Shown here: positions 24,807 through 35,427 of the stretch, in pieces
Layout of the letters: the number at the start of each line of letters is the position of its first letter
Position numbering within the stretch: the first letter of the stretch is position 1
Assembly (NCBI GenBank): GCA_002840405.1
Contig: PHAR01000001.1
Location: 262,384 to 326,383, forward strand
Origin: Deltaproteobacteria bacterium HGW-Deltaproteobacteria-8
GTDB lineage: Bacteria > Desulfobacterota > Desulfovibrionia > Desulfovibrionales > Desulfovibrionaceae
DNA: 64,000 nucleotides
Reading direction: 5' to 3'
The notes under the pieces: model-generated
What the model was told of the DNA's origin: nothing
The model's input: the letters and a program-made list of their open reading frames with translations, nothing else
The model's database searches: none
Made by a program: the position numbers and the translations under genes

Positions 24807-25842
24807 GCGCGGTCTCCTCCCACAATTCGTTGAACACCTTGAGCGGGTTGGCGATGCCTGCGGTGCAGGCGCGCACGCAGCGTCCGCAGCCCACGCAGCC
24901 AAGCTCGCCGATCTTGTCGTAGATGTATTTGCCCTTGCGGAAGTACCGGTGGCGATAGCGGTCCTGGGCCTTGGGACGGAAGTTGTGGTTGCCCGCGACC
25001 TTGGCGAAACCCTCCAGCATGCAGCCATCCCACTCGCGGGAGCGCACGCCCGTTTCAAGCTGGTCGTCGGACTCCTCGCGGATGTCGAAGCAGTAGCAGG
25101 TGGGACACACCAGGTTGCAGGAGCCGCAGGCCAGGCACATCTGGGAGTAGCGCCGCCACAGGGGCGAATCCCAGCACTTGGCGAGCAGGCGCGGGGTCTC
25201 CTCCCAGTTGTAGCGCAGGGCATTCTTGCGGGCCTTGGCCAGCACCCGGGCCTTGGCCCGGCGCGCGCCTTCCTTGTCCCCGGCGGTGGAGGCCAAGAGC
25301 GGGCCGTTCATGCCAAGCAGCTCCTCGCCCCGGACCGAACCCACCTCGACGGTGAAGGCGGCCGGGCCGATCTTGGTCCAGTAGAGGTCGAAGCCGTGGG
25401 CCACGCTGGACGCGCCCACGCTGGCCCAGAAGGCCGAGGAGGACACGGTGAGCGGCTCGAAGACCATGACCACCGTGGCTTCGCGTCGGCGAATATAATT
25501 CTGGTCCGGACTGCCAGCCTCCATGATCTGATCCAGCTGGTTGAGCGCCTTCACATCATAGGGATGCACGCCGAAGAGGATCTGCTTCGGGGCGTCGAAA
25601 ACAGGCTTGGCCTCGCAGGTGCGGCGGTCATAGGTGATCAGGGCCTCGTGCGGGGGCATGACGAAACGCTTGGCCGAGTTGTAGGCAACATCGTAGTCCC
25701 AGGCGATCTCCAGGTCCTTTTTCCAGGGCACAAGGTCGTAAAAACCCTCGCGCAGCCGGGCCGGGACGTGAAGCGCATACAGTTTGCTCCACTTCTCAAA
25801 CAGCCCGGGCAGCTGCTCCTTGTAGACGGTGTACGTCGTCAT
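24796..25842 (-). CDS. Hydrogenase 4Fe-4S (beta) subunit
   Basis: 348 residues from ATG 25842, which has GGAGGGG a few bases upstream. Two ferredoxin-type motifs lie in the C-terminal third: CLACGSCNLVCPTC (about residue 238) and CVGCGRCVRAC (about residue 318). The N-terminal ~230 residues are the domain shared with AsrA. It is the first gene of the operon hydB-hydG-hydD-hydA. It probably carries electrons to or from an external partner such as ferredoxin. Confidence 0.92.
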   Translation of the reverse strand: MTTYTVYKEQLPGLFEKWSKLYALHVPARLREGFYDLVPWKKDLEIAWDYDVAYNSAKRFVMPPHEALITYDRRTCEAKPVFDAPKQILFGVHPYDVKALNQLDQIMEAGSPDQNYIRRREATVVMVFEPLTVSSSAFWASVGASSVAHGFDLYWTKIGPAAFTVEVGSVRGEELLGMNGPLLASTAGDKEGARRAKARVLAKARKNALRYNWEETPRLLAKCWDSPLWRRYSQMCLACGSCNLVCPTCYCFDIREESDDQLETGVRSREWDGCMLEGFAKVAGNHNFRPKAQDRYRHRYFRKGKYIYDKIGELGCVGCGRCVRACTAGIANPLKVFNELWEETAHEY

Positions 25843-25948
25843 GGTTCCCCTCCGGAGTCGGATACGTGACTCTGCTCCTTTGGGCGCTATGAACAAAAAC
25901 TCGAAAAAGCGCAACCCATGTTCAAAAATGCACATGGATTTCTTGGAT

Positions 25949-25977
25949 AAAAAAAGGGCGCCCGCATGGAGCGCCCT
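25949..25977 (-). terminator. Terminator of argH
   Basis: AGGGCGC (25955-25961) pairs with GCGCCCT (25971-25977); on the minus strand it is followed by seven As complement, that is TTTTTTT (25955-25949). It lies 33 bases past the argH stop. Confidence 0.85.
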
Positions 25978-26009
25978 GATTCGGCAAAAACACCGAACAA
26001 TCGTCAGCG

Positions 26010-27389
26010 CTAGCCAGCCAGCCAGGCCCGCAACACGGCAATCTGCCAGGCCACGGACTCCGGCCCGGTGCCGCCAGGCAGGTTTCTGCGCCCTACCGCC
26101 GCCTCGAATTCCAGCACGGCATAGACATCCTGCTCCACCAGCGGCGAAAAGGAGCGCAGCTCATCCAGACTGAGCGCCTCCAGGGCCACGCCCTTTTTCT
26201 CGGCCAGGGCCACGGCGGCCCCGGTGGCGTGGTGCGCCTCGCGGAAGGGCAGGCCCTTGGCCGCCAGATAGTCAGCCAACTCCGTGGCGTTGAGGAAACC
26301 CCTGGCCAGCGCCCGGCGCATGGCCTCAGGCACGAACTCCAGCACGGCCAGCATGTCGGCCATGATGGCCAGGGACGACGAAACCGTCCTGTCGGCGTCG
26401 AAGAACGGCTCCTTGTCCTCCTGCATGTCGCGATTGTACGTCAGCGGCAGGCCCTTCATGAGGGTCAAAACCGCCGTCAGCGCGCCGTACACCCGGCCCG
26501 TCTTGCCGCGCATGAGCTCGCAGACGTCCGGGTTCTTCTTCTGCGGCATGATGGAGGAGCCCGTGGAGTAGGCATCGGGCAGGCGCACGTAGCCGAAGTT
26601 TGGGTTGGCCCAGAGGATCAACTCCTCGCACAAGCGGCTCAAATGCATCATGGCCACGCTGCCGCAGAACAGGGCCTCCAGGGCGAAGTCGCGGTCGGAG
26701 ACGGCGTCCATGCTGTTGGCGAAGGTAGCAGGGAAGCCCACGGCCTCGGCCACCTGGGCCGGACTGATGGGATGCGTGGTGCCGGCCAGGGCCGCAGCGC
26801 CGAGCGGCGACACGCGCACCCGCTTGAGGCAGTCGGCCACGCGCGCATGGTCGCGACGGAACATCTGGGCGTAGGCCAGGAGGTGCTGGGCCAGGCTCAC
26901 AGGCTGGGCGGGCTGCAGGTGCGTGCAGCCGGGCAGCAGGGTCTTCGCATGCTCCTCGGCGCGCGCGGCGAGGACGCCCACCAGCCGAGCCAGCGCAGTA
27001 CTCCACACGTCCAGCCGTGCCGAGACGTGCAGCCGGAAATCCAGCGCCACCTGGTCGTTGCGGCTGCGCGCGGTGTGCAGCTTGCCCCCCACAGGCCCGA
27101 CGATCTCGGTGAGCCTGCGCTCAATGTTCATGTGCACATCTTCCAGTTCGCGCTTCCACACAAAGGTCCCGGCCTCGATCTCGGAAAGCACTTGGTCCAG
27201 GCCGGTGCACAGGGTCCGGGCTTCCTCGGGCGTGATGATGCCTGCCTTGCCCAGCATGGTCGCGTGGGCCTTGGAGCCCAGGATGTCCTCGCGATACAGC
27301 GCCCGGTCAAAACTCTCGGACTGGGTGTACTGCTCAACCGTTGCCGCAGCGGCTCCCTCGAAGCGTCCGCCCCACATCTTCTTGGTCAT
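26010..27389 (-). CDS. argH: Argininosuccinate lyase
   Basis: 459 residues. It cleaves argininosuccinate to arginine and fumarate, the last step of arginine synthesis. The fumarase/aspartase superfamily signature is seen as [17 protein letters not shown] near residue 280, and [13 protein letters not shown] near residue 106. ATG 27389 is chosen since GGGAGGAA lies just upstream and [10 protein letters not shown] is the usual start. The cluster argF, argG, argH is read in that order on the minus strand, interrupted by a GNAT gene. Confidence 0.96.
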   Translation of the reverse strand: MTKKMWGGRFEGAAAATVEQYTQSESFDRALYREDILGSKAHATMLGKAGIITPEEARTLCTGLDQVLSEIEAGTFVWKRELEDVHMNIERRLTEIVGPVGGKLHTARSRNDQVALDFRLHVSARLDVWSTALARLVGVLAARAEEHAKTLLPGCTHLQPAQPVSLAQHLLAYAQMFRRDHARVADCLKRVRVSPLGAAALAGTTHPISPAQVAEAVGFPATFANSMDAVSDRDFALEALFCGSVAMMHLSRLCEELILWANPNFGYVRLPDAYSTGSSIMPQKKNPDVCELMRGKTGRVYGALTAVLTLMKGLPLTYNRDMQEDKEPFFDADRTVSSSLAIMADMLAVLEFVPEAMRRALARGFLNATELADYLAAKGLPFREAHHATGAAVALAEKKGVALEALSLDELRSFSPLVEQDVYAVLEFEAAVGRRNLPGGTGPESVAWQIAVLRAWLAG

Positions 27390-27492
27390 AGAAATTCCTC
27401 CCGGCTCTGTGCCGCTGTGTTCCCAAAGGCGTATAGCCCGGGCGCGCGCAAAATTCTGCCCTCTCGTGCGGCCCGAGGCAAGAGAAAAGCCC

Positions 27493-27511
27493 GGCCTGGG
27501 GCGCCAAGGCC
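27493..27511 (-). terminator. Probable terminator of the GNAT gene
   Basis: An imperfect stem (GGCCT.GG/CC.AGGCC) on the minus strand lies 18 bases past the stop and is followed by GGGCTTTTCTCTT. It sits between the GNAT gene and argH. Confidence 0.45.
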
Positions 27512-27528
27512 ACAGGCGCGCCCGCCCC

Positions 27529-28572
27529 TCACAGCACGGTATCGGCGCCGCACAAGGCCTCGTAATCCGCACGCACAAGCCGCATAAGCTCCTGCACCTC
27601 AGGGGTCAGCAACTGCGGCGCGTCGAAGTCCGGGCGGCCAGCCAGCTTTTGCAGCAGCAGCACGTCGGTGTCGTTCCACAGCGGCAGCAGCCCGCCCAGC
27701 CAAAATCCATGCGCGCGCGCAAACTCCACGGCCCAGGGCAGGGCCGGGTCCGCCAACGGCAGCTGCAGGTGCAGGGCGTGGGCGGTGTCCATCTGCGCGA
27801 CCTGGCGCAGCACCGCGTCCAGGTCCGCCCCGATCTTCGTCACCTGGAGCTTCGCCAGATTGGCTATAGGCATCTCCATCCGCTCCCAGCGTGTGCCGCC
27901 TGCGGGCTCCTGTCCGGGCAGGAACCGGCGCGTCAGCCCGTGGGCCGCGTACTGGTTGCGGAGCAGTTCGGCGTAGCGCTCCGGCAGGTAAACATCGTGG
28001 GGAACATCGCGCAGGACGACGAACTCATCGAGCAGGGTGACGCGCCGCCCATCGCCAGCGAGCCGCGGCCCCATGGCCTCGATCTCCAGGCCCAGCCCCC
28101 TGGCCCCAAAGCGCTCGTTCATCTTCTGCGGGGTAATTTGGTCGGTGACGGTCTGCGTATACTCAGCGTTGAGCCAGGGCAGACCACGGGCGATCTTCTG
28201 CGTCAGGTCGTAGAGCCGGTACAGCAGGAGCCCCTTGCGATACTCCGGCAGGATCATCAACCCGCCCGATTCCAGGATGCCTTTTCCCGGCGCGGCGCGG
28301 AACATGGCCATGACCCCGACGACGTCGCCCGACTCCGTTCTGCCCACAATCTGGTACAGGTCCTGCCTGCGGTTGGCCTCGCGGATGCGGTCCGGGTCGT
28401 ACAGGTAGTCTATGGGAAAGGTGTCACCATAGATCGCATAATAGAGGCGGGCAATCCCCTCGGCGTCCTCGGGCCGGAACTGTTCCGTGCGCACCTTCTG
28501 CCCGGGCGCAACCTCGTACGCATCGGCCTTCAGCCTGTCGAGGCATTCCTGCCGGGTCATCTGCCGTGTCAC
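27529..28572 (-). CDS. GNAT-family acetyltransferase-like protein in the arg cluster
   Basis: 347 residues if it starts at GTG 28572 (GGGAGG four bases upstream); ATG 28560 is the alternative. The N-terminal half has a GNAT pattern: [20 protein letters not shown], a beta strand VVGVMAMFR, and an acetyl-CoA region [17 protein letters not shown]. The C-terminal half has no recognised motif. Substrate unknown. It lies between argG and argH, separated from argG by a terminator, so it is probably not simply part of one arg message. It does not look like known N-acetylglutamate synthases. Confidence 0.7.
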   Translation of the reverse strand: MTRQMTRQECLDRLKADAYEVAPGQKVRTEQFRPEDAEGIARLYYAIYGDTFPIDYLYDPDRIREANRRQDLYQIVGRTESGDVVGVMAMFRAAPGKGILESGGLMILPEYRKGLLLYRLYDLTQKIARGLPWLNAEYTQTVTDQITPQKMNERFGARGLGLEIEAMGPRLAGDGRRVTLLDEFVVLRDVPHDVYLPERYAELLRNQYAAHGLTRRFLPGQEPAGGTRWERMEMPIANLAKLQVTKIGADLDAVLRQVAQMDTAHALHLQLPLADPALPWAVEFARAHGFWLGGLLPLWNDTDVLLLQKLAGRPDFDAPQLLTPEVQELMRLVRADYEALCGADTVL

Positions 28573-28689
28573 GAGTCCTCCCTGCCGAAAGCGCCATACT
28601 GACGACAACACGACGCAAAGCATCCCGGCCATATCCACCAGTCACGCTTGCACGCCGAAACGTATCTGGCACAAACGCGTCGGCCTGAC

Positions 28690-28737
28690 AACAAAATAGC
28701 CCCCGACTGGAACGCTGGGGTCCGAGGCGGGGGCTAT
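28690..28737 (-). terminator. Terminator of argG
   Basis: ATAGCCCCCG (28696-28705) pairs with CGGGGGCTAT (28728-28737), a 10-bp stem. On the minus strand it starts 22 bases after the argG stop and is followed by TTTTGTTG. Confidence 0.8.
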
Positions 28738-28758
28738 GAAGTGAATGTCTGAAGCGCG

Positions 28759-29955
<1,197 letters not shown>

Positions 29956-29984
29956 GCGCGTGTGCTCCGTGTTCGAAGATGGTG

Positions 29985-30890
29985 TTACAGGGCCTCGAAG
30001 ACCCATTCCAGGATTGCCTTCTGCATATGCAGCCGGTTCTCGGCCTCGTCGAAAATCATGTCCGCGTTGGCCTCAAAGACCTCATCGGAGATCTCCTCGC
30101 CCCGGTGCGCGGGCAGGCAGTGCATGACCTTGCAGCCAGGCTTGGCCAGGGCCATGAGGGCATCGTTCAGCTGGTAGCCTTCAAAGGCGGCCTCGCGCCT
30201 GAGCTGCTCCGCTTCCTGGCCCATGGAGGCCCAGACATCAGTGTTCAGGTAGTCGGCGTTGCGCGCGGCCAGCCCCGGGTCCTCAGTGAGCACGATGCGC
30301 GCGCCCTGCTCCCTGGCCTTGGCCAGGATGGAAAGGTCCGGGGTGTAGCCCGAGGGGCAGGCCAGCGTGAGCTCAAAGCGGAACTGCGCGGCGGCCTCGA
30401 TCCAGGAATGGGCCATGTTGTTGCCGTCGCCGATCCAGCCGACCTTGAGGGCACAAAGGTCCGGGGTGCGCTCATACATGGTCAGCACGTCGCTCATGAC
30501 CTGGCAAGGGTGGTGCTCGTCAGTCAGGGCGTTGACCACCGGGATCGTGCCCCACTGGACCAGGGTGTCCAGCTTCTCCTGGCCGAAGGTGCGCACCACA
30601 AGGGCGTCAGCGTAGCGCGAGAGCACGCGGGCCGTGTCCTTGAGGGGCTCGTTGCGGCCCAGCTGGGACTCGCCGGGGGTCAGGAACACGGTGCTGCCGC
30701 CCAGGTGGCGCACGGCCACTTCAAAGGACACGCGGGTGCGCGTGGAGGCCTTCTCAAAGATCAGGATGACTGTCTTGCCATCCAGCAGCTTCGTGCGGAC
30801 GTCGCCGCCCTTCAGGGCCTTGGCCCGCTCCAGGACTTTGAAGGCCTCAGCCTTGGTGAGGTCCAGGATGTTCAGAAAATGTCTGGGCAT
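29985..30890 (-). CDS. argF: Ornithine carbamoyltransferase, anabolic
   Basis: 301 residues. It makes citrulline from ornithine and carbamoyl phosphate. The carbamoyl-phosphate loop is [12 protein letters not shown] (about residue 47) and the catalytic HCLPAHRG is near residue 262. GAGGAGGG precedes the ATG. A promoter candidate lies at 30938-30966. First gene of the arginine group here. Confidence 0.96.
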   Translation of the reverse strand: MPRHFLNILDLTKAEAFKVLERAKALKGGDVRTKLLDGKTVILIFEKASTRTRVSFEVAVRHLGGSTVFLTPGESQLGRNEPLKDTARVLSRYADALVVRTFGQEKLDTLVQWGTIPVVNALTDEHHPCQVMSDVLTMYERTPDLCALKVGWIGDGNNMAHSWIEAAAQFRFELTLACPSGYTPDLSILAKAREQGARIVLTEDPGLAARNADYLNTDVWASMGQEAEQLRREAAFEGYQLNDALMALAKPGCKVMHCLPAHRGEEISDEVFEANADMIFDEAENRLHMQKAILEWVFEAL

Positions 30891-30937
30891 GGCGAACCCT
30901 CCTCGCGAGAAGCATGTCTTGCGTTCGTGAATTGAGT

Positions 30938-30966
30938 ATTTTGCCCAACCGCGCCGGGATTGTAAA
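30938..30966 (-). promoter_or_regulatory. Predicted promoter of argF
   Basis: On the minus strand TTTACA (30966-30961), 17 bases, then CAAAAT (30943-30938). The start would be about 40 bases before the argF ATG. Around the -10 a TGAAT-N4-TATTT stretch (plus strand) weakly resembles an ArgR half-site pair. Confidence 0.4.
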
Positions 30967-30989
30967 GAGCTGCAGGGGCAGGCGTATAT

Positions 30990-31457
30990 TCAGGCCTGAA
31001 ATCCGGCAGGATGCCCTGTAGGCAGGGGCTCCTCGGGATGCACCGCGTCCACGGCCAGGTCAGTCAGCGCCTCCATGTCCGGGCCGTGGTCGTGGCCGCA
31101 TAGGTGCAGCACTCCGTGGGCCAGGAGCCGCGCCAGGTGACGCGCCGGGTCCTGGCCGTAGAGGAAGGTCTCACGCGAAAGCGTGTCCACGGACAGAAAC
31201 AACGCCCCCAGGGACTCAGGCCGTTCAGGATCGGCCTCGGGAAAGCTCAGGATGTTGGTGGGGCCTTGGCAGCCCAGGGACTTGGCGTTGAGGAGCGCGA
31301 TGGCCGGGTCGTTCAGGAGCGTCAGGGACAGGTGCGCGCCAATGAGGCCCAGGGCCGCAAGGATAGCCTCCATGACGCCGGAGAGCTCGCTCCTGGTGAG
31401 CGGAAAGCGCGGGTCGAGGCTGCCGGGCCGGGCCTGGACATCCAGGGTGATGCTCAC
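30990..31457 (-). CDS. ybeY: YbeY, endoribonuclease for rRNA maturation
   Basis: 155 residues. The zinc-binding family motif H-G-x-L-H-L-x-G-x-D-H is seen as HGVLHLCGHDHG near residue 114. YbeY takes part in 16S rRNA 3' end processing and ribosome quality control. The start overlaps the phoH stop (ATGA), the standard phoH-ybeY pairing. Confidence 0.94.
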   Translation of the reverse strand: MSITLDVQARPGSLDPRFPLTRSELSGVMEAILAALGLIGAHLSLTLLNDPAIALLNAKSLGCQGPTNILSFPEADPERPESLGALFLSVDTLSRETFLYGQDPARHLARLLAHGVLHLCGHDHGPDMEALTDLAVDAVHPEEPLPTGHPAGFQA

Positions 31458-32479
31458 GCCTTGCCCTTTTCGCGGCCCTGGGCGCGCTTGCCCTGGTCAT
31501 GCCTGTCATAGGCCTGGACGATGCGGCCCACCAGCGGATGGCGGATGACGTCCTCCTCGTGGAACTGCACAAAGCCGATGCCCTTGACCCCGGCCAGGAT
31601 GCCGCGCGCCTCCACCAGGCCGGAGCGCGTGTGGCTGGGCAGGTCGATCTGTGTCACGTCGCCCGTGACCACGCAGCGCGAGCCAAAGCCCAGGCGCGTG
31701 AGGAACATCTTCATCTGCTCGGGCGTGGTGTTCTGGGCCTCATCCAAAATGACGAAGGCGTCGTTCAAGGTCCTGCCGCGCATGAAGGCCAGCGGCGCGA
31801 CCTCGATGACCCCGGTGGCCAGCATGTCCTGCACCCGGGCAAAGTCCAGCATGTCGTGCAGGGCATCGTAAAGCGGGCGCAGGTAGGGGTTGACCTTCTC
31901 GGCCAGGTCGCCGGGCAGGAAGCCGAGCTTCTCCCCCGCCTCCACGGCCGGGCGCGCCAGGATGATCCGCTTGACCTCGCGCTTCATGAGCGCGGAGACG
32001 GCGAGCGCCACGGCGAGATAGGTCTTGCCCGTGCCAGCCGGGCCGATGGCGAAGACCAGGTCGTTCTCGCGGATGGACACAAGGTAGTCACGCTGGCTGA
32101 TGGTCTTGGGCGCGATGGTCTTGCGCGGCGAGGCCACGTACACCGTATCCTGGAAGATGCGGCGGATGTCCGCGCCGGGCTCGCGCAGGAGGATGCGCCA
32201 GGCGCAGTCCACGTCCTGCGGGTGCACGCTCTTGCCCTCCTGAAGCAGGCCGTAAAGCTGCGTCAGCACGCTTGCAGCCAGGTCCACGGCTTCGGGCTCT
32301 CCGGAAAGCGTTGCCACTGATCCGCGCGTGTCGATGGTCACACCGGTCTTCTCGGCCAGCAGGGCCAGGTTGCCTGCCTGCGGCCCAAAGAGCTTGTTGG
32401 CCAACTCAGAGTCCTTGAACTCCAGCTTGCGGCCACTTGCACCCGTTGTCGCGCCCGTTTTTGCGCCCTGTTCCGCCAT
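31454..32479 (-). CDS. phoH: PhoH-like ATPase
   Basis: 341 residues from ATG 32479. An N-terminal KH-like part ([20 protein letters not shown]) is followed by the PhoH ATPase domain with Walker [16 protein letters not shown] (about residue 146) and Walker [15 protein letters not shown] (about residue 242). It is an RNA-associated ATPase, often paired with ybeY. Its exact substrate is not established. A weak promoter (TTGCGG-17-AATATT) can be read at 32531-32503 on the minus strand. Confidence 0.94.
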   Translation of the reverse strand: MAEQGAKTGATTGASGRKLEFKDSELANKLFGPQAGNLALLAEKTGVTIDTRGSVATLSGEPEAVDLAASVLTQLYGLLQEGKSVHPQDVDCAWRILLREPGADIRRIFQDTVYVASPRKTIAPKTISQRDYLVSIRENDLVFAIGPAGTGKTYLAVALAVSALMKREVKRIILARPAVEAGEKLGFLPGDLAEKVNPYLRPLYDALHDMLDFARVQDMLATGVIEVAPLAFMRGRTLNDAFVILDEAQNTTPEQMKMFLTRLGFGSRCVVTGDVTQIDLPSHTRSGLVEARGILAGVKGIGFVQFHEEDVIRHPLVGRIVQAYDRHDQGKRAQGREKGKA

Positions 32480-32596
32480 GTGCCTTCGCGCCCTCCGAAC
32501 AAAATATTCGTCAGAGCATCCGCTACCGCAATCCGCGCCCAGCCGCAAGCCGAGTCCAGCCGCGAACAGGAAGACCCGCGAAACAGGCCTGAATTC

Positions 32597-33709
32597 TCAG
32601 CGTTGCGCAACCTCACAGGGCAACGCCGCGTGATCGTGGCGGGAATGCAGCACCGCGCGCGCGATGAGGACCAGGAGCAGGAAGGACGAGGACACCTCCA
32701 GCCAAGCGGGCAGGGCCTCGGTCACGGTGCTGAGCACGGCGTGGATGTCGAAGCCAAGGGCCGCGTAAATGCGGTTGGCCAGGAAGCCGAAGGCCAGGGA
32801 GCAGAGCACGATGGACGCCACGTACACGCCTGTGAGAGCCGTGCCGAAAGTCCGGGCCATGACGGTGATGGTGGTGATGTTGGTGGCCGGGCCGGTGAGC
32901 AGAAACACCAGCGCCGCGCCAGGCGAGAGGCCCTTGAGCAGCAGCGAAGCCGCGATGGGCGTGGAGCTGGACGCGCACACGTACATGGGCACGCCCACAA
33001 CAAGCATGACCAGCATGGAGGTGAGCTCGCCGCCGGGCAGGCCCTGGAAGAACGTCGGCGGCACAAAGGCCGCAATGGCCCCGGCGGCCAGCACGCCGAT
33101 GACCAGCCACAGGCCCACGTCAGCCAGCATCTCGCCAAAGGCATGGTCCAGGCCGTCGCGCAGTCGCGCGGACAGAGTGGCGGGAACCGCAGGGTCCGTC
33201 TCGGCAGAGGCAACCGGGCTCGCGCAGCCGCCGGAGCAGCAGCCCGAGACACAGGCCGACGTGGCCTGAACTCCGGGCTTGAGGGCCGGGATGAAGCGCT
33301 CGGGCAGCAGGTTGGCGGCCAGGCCCGCGACCACGGCCGTGAGCACTGCGGAAAGGGGCCGCAGCACGGTCATGAGCGGGTCGATCATGGCGTAGGTCAC
33401 GGCCAGGGAGTCCACGCCGGTCTCCGGGGTGGCGATCATGAAGGCCGTGGTGGCCCCGGCCCCGGCCCCCTGCCGCCGCAGGCCCATGGCTGCGGGCAGC
33501 ACGCCGCAGGAGCACAACGGCAGCGGCGCGCCGAGCAGCGCGCCCTTGAGCACCGAAGCAAAGCCCCGCCCACCGAAATGTCGCACAAGCAGGTCAGCGG
33601 GCACCAGGGCCTTGAGCAGCCCGGCTACGAGAAACCCAAAGAGCAGGAACGGCGCGGCCTGGCGAAAAACATGCCAGCTCTCGGCCAGAAAACTCGTGAG
33701 ATAGTCCAT
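32597..33709 (-). CDS. SO_0444-like metal efflux permease (DUF318/ArsP superfamily)
   Basis: 370 residues from ATG 33709, preceded by AAAGGA. About eight hydrophobic segments are visible. Cys motifs typical of the Cu/Zn-efflux branch are present: PLCSCGVLP (about residue 66) and a cytoplasmic Cys cluster CVSGCCSGGC (about residue 157); the tail ends in a His-containing HSRHDHAALPC. It probably exports a divalent or thiophilic metal. Its promoter at 33725-33753 is overlapped by a site also found at the adjacent arsR gene. An organoarsenical substrate (ArsP) is the alternative. Confidence 0.8.
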   Translation of the reverse strand: MDYLTSFLAESWHVFRQAAPFLLFGFLVAGLLKALVPADLLVRHFGGRGFASVLKGALLGAPLPLCSCGVLPAAMGLRRQGAGAGATTAFMIATPETGVDSLAVTYAMIDPLMTVLRPLSAVLTAVVAGLAANLLPERFIPALKPGVQATSACVSGCCSGGCASPVASAETDPAVPATLSARLRDGLDHAFGEMLADVGLWLVIGVLAAGAIAAFVPPTFFQGLPGGELTSMLVMLVVGVPMYVCASSSTPIAASLLLKGLSPGAALVFLLTGPATNITTITVMARTFGTALTGVYVASIVLCSLAFGFLANRIYAALGFDIHAVLSTVTEALPAWLEVSSSFLLLVLIARAVLHSRHDHAALPCEVAQR

Positions 33710-33724
33710 GACGCGTCCTTTCCG

Positions 33725-33753
33725 TTTATACAAACATATGCACACTTGTTCAA
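33725..33753 (-). promoter_or_regulatory. Permease promoter with ArsR-type operator
   Basis: On the minus strand TTGAAC (33753-33748), 17 bases, then TATAAA (33730-33725). The imperfect palindrome at 33752-33731 (TGAACA...TGTTTG) fills the spacer exactly and matches the arsR upstream site in 16 of 22 positions. Confidence 0.65.
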
Positions 33754-33778
33754 TCGACAGGGCAAAAGAATATCCGAC

Positions 33779-34144
33779 TCAGCGCTCCAAAACGTGATCC
33801 AGGCCCTGGGCAAAGAGCTGGCGCACATGCTCGTCGTCCAGGGTGTAAAAAACGTTCTTGCCCTCTTTCCGGGACTTGATCAGCTTGGCCGTGCGCAGAA
33901 GCCTGAGCTGGTGCGACACGGCCGAGGAGGTGGTGCCGAGCACTGCCGAGATGTCGCACACGCACAACTCGCCCAGGCTCAGGGCATGCAGGATGCGCAC
34001 GCGTGTTCGGTCGCCCAGCAGGCCGAAGATCTCGGCCAGACCCTCCGCTACCCGGTCGTCAAGCATGCCACCACGCACCTGTTCCACGCGGTCCAGGTGC
34101 AGGCAATGCTTCTCGCAGACATCCAGGTTGGTCGGCTTATTCAT
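33779..34144 (-). CDS. ArsR/SmtB-family metal-sensing repressor, CadC-like
   Basis: 121 residues. A winged helix has the recognition helix SSAVSHQLRLLRTAKLI. Metal ligands match the CadC alpha3N arrangement: C10 and C14 in the N-terminal arm and C61-V-C63 in ELCVCD. Such proteins release DNA on binding Cd, Pb or Zn. It is encoded directly upstream of the permease and both have the same operator type, so it very likely represses itself and the permease. No good ribosome-binding site is seen, and the predicted leader is only about 17 bases. Confidence 0.9.
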   Translation of the reverse strand: MNKPTNLDVCEKHCLHLDRVEQVRGGMLDDRVAEGLAEIFGLLGDRTRVRILHALSLGELCVCDISAVLGTTSSAVSHQLRLLRTAKLIKSRKEGKNVFYTLDDEHVRQLFAQGLDHVLER

Positions 34145-34145
34145 A

Positions 34146-34197
34146 TGAACATGTACTCACTTGTTTGCAGGATATGCTCCCGGACCTGCCCTGTCAA
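34146..34197 (-). promoter_or_regulatory. arsR promoter and operator
   Basis: On the minus strand TTGACA (34197-34192), 17 bases, then TATCCT (34174-34169), a good sigma-70 promoter. Directly after it lies the imperfect palindrome at 34167-34146, related to the one in the permease promoter. A repressor here would cover the transcription start. Confidence 0.7.
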
Positions 34198-34250
34198 GCG
34201 GTCCGGCCCCTGTTATTCCCTGGACGAGCCATTCCATTACGACACCCACC

Positions 34251-35333
34251 CTACTGATTTTCCGTGGCCTTTGTCAGAAGCGTGACGTTGCTCTTGGTGA
34301 AGAAGCCATCAAAACCATCGTAGCGCTTGATGTACTCGTTAACCACGAGGGTGTTGGGCAGCGGACGGCTGAAGGTCTGGCGCAGGCCCTCCTCGGGCGA
34401 GCCCACCAGCTCCACCAGGAACTCCATGCCCGCAGCCTTGAGCCCGGCAAAGGTCTGCTCAATGCGCTCGGTGCGGAAGGCCAGGTGGTGGATCCGCCGC
34501 CCGTAGTTCTCGATGAACTTCTCGGTGGGGCCGGGCTGGCCGCCCGCCGCCTCGCCCAGGCCGGAGGTGATGACCATGGCGTAGACCTCGCCCGGCAGGC
34601 GCGCCACGTTGGTGATGGAGTTCAGGTTGTCCACATACAGGGACATGGAATAGTCGTAGTCGGTGAGTTCCAGGAACTCCACGATGGCGTCGTCGCGCTC
34701 CCGGGCGCGCACGCGCACCGAGGCGTGGTCAAAGACGCCGATGTTGCGCAGGTGCGCCTTGTCCGGCTTGGGCAGAGACCAGCCGGCCTCGCGGAAATAC
34801 CCGCCGTCGTACTGGCGCCCGGCCCCCAGCCACTGCACGAACCCGTAGGACAAGGCGCTATGCTTGGAAGGCTCGGTCTGGATGAACAGGGAGGCCTCCG
34901 AGCGCAGGATCTCCGGGCTCATGAAACGCACCCCGCGCGCCTTCTGGAGGGCAACGAAGCGTTCCAGATCATGGCACAGGAAGACCATGGCCTCTACCCT
35001 GGTGTGTGGCAGGTGCGTGGATTTCGGCCCCTTGGGCTCGGCGTCGAAGGGATTGGGACCGCTCTTGCGCGCGGTCAAAAGGAAGTCCGCCGAGCCGGGC
35101 AGCTCCAGCACGCAGGCCGAAGCTCCGGGGCTGTCCAGGGCCGTGCCAAAGAAATATCCGCTGGTGTCCAAGAACTCGACCGCAGCGTCCTTGAGCCGAT
35201 CCGGCTCAACGTTGAGGACCACGGTCTCCAGGCCGCCCACCAGACCCTCTAGGCCAAGGCCTTTGCGCTGAAGCATAACCTGCTCCACCCGTTTCAAAAG
35301 CACGCTGTCGTCATTGCGGAACTTGGCAACCAT
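34251..35333 (-). CDS. VOC-superfamily protein resembling 4-hydroxyphenylpyruvate dioxygenase
   Basis: 360 residues, two tandem VOC modules. In the C-terminal module three residues align with the HPPD iron ligands: H203 (FDHASVRVR), H283 (RRIHHLAFRTE) and E333 (NEYIKRYDG). The final FDGFFTKSNVTLLTKA resembles the HPPD tail. Oxygen-dependent tyrosine breakdown is unexpected in a sulfate reducer, so the actual reaction is open; it could be another 2-oxoacid dioxygenase or an unrelated VOC enzyme. It is alone, divergent from the GGDEF-PilZ gene. Confidence 0.7.
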   Translation of the reverse strand: MVAKFRNDDSVLLKRVEQVMLQRKGLGLEGLVGGLETVVLNVEPDRLKDAAVEFLDTSGYFFGTALDSPGASACVLELPGSADFLLTARKSGPNPFDAEPKGPKSTHLPHTRVEAMVFLCHDLERFVALQKARGVRFMSPEILRSEASLFIQTEPSKHSALSYGFVQWLGAGRQYDGGYFREAGWSLPKPDKAHLRNIGVFDHASVRVRARERDDAIVEFLELTDYDYSMSLYVDNLNSITNVARLPGEVYAMVITSGLGEAAGGQPGPTEKFIENYGRRIHHLAFRTERIEQTFAGLKAAGMEFLVELVGSPEEGLRQTFSRPLPNTLVVNEYIKRYDGFDGFFTKSNVTLLTKATENQ

Positions 35334-35427
35334 GGCGATCCTCGCTGTTATTTGAATGCAATCCGTATATTTTACAGATGCATCCGTCTGAAGAAACTGT
35401 CAAGGAGACAAAACCAGAGCATGGGTA

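Noticed and set aside
23973-25842. Anaerobic sulfite reductase subunits AsrA/AsrB
   Set aside because: Both are homologous to these proteins, but the genes are followed by the hydrogenase small and large subunits and no AsrC is present.
32480-34285. 601-codon open frame on the plus strand
   Set aside because: It is antisense to the permease and arsR genes, whose products are clear.
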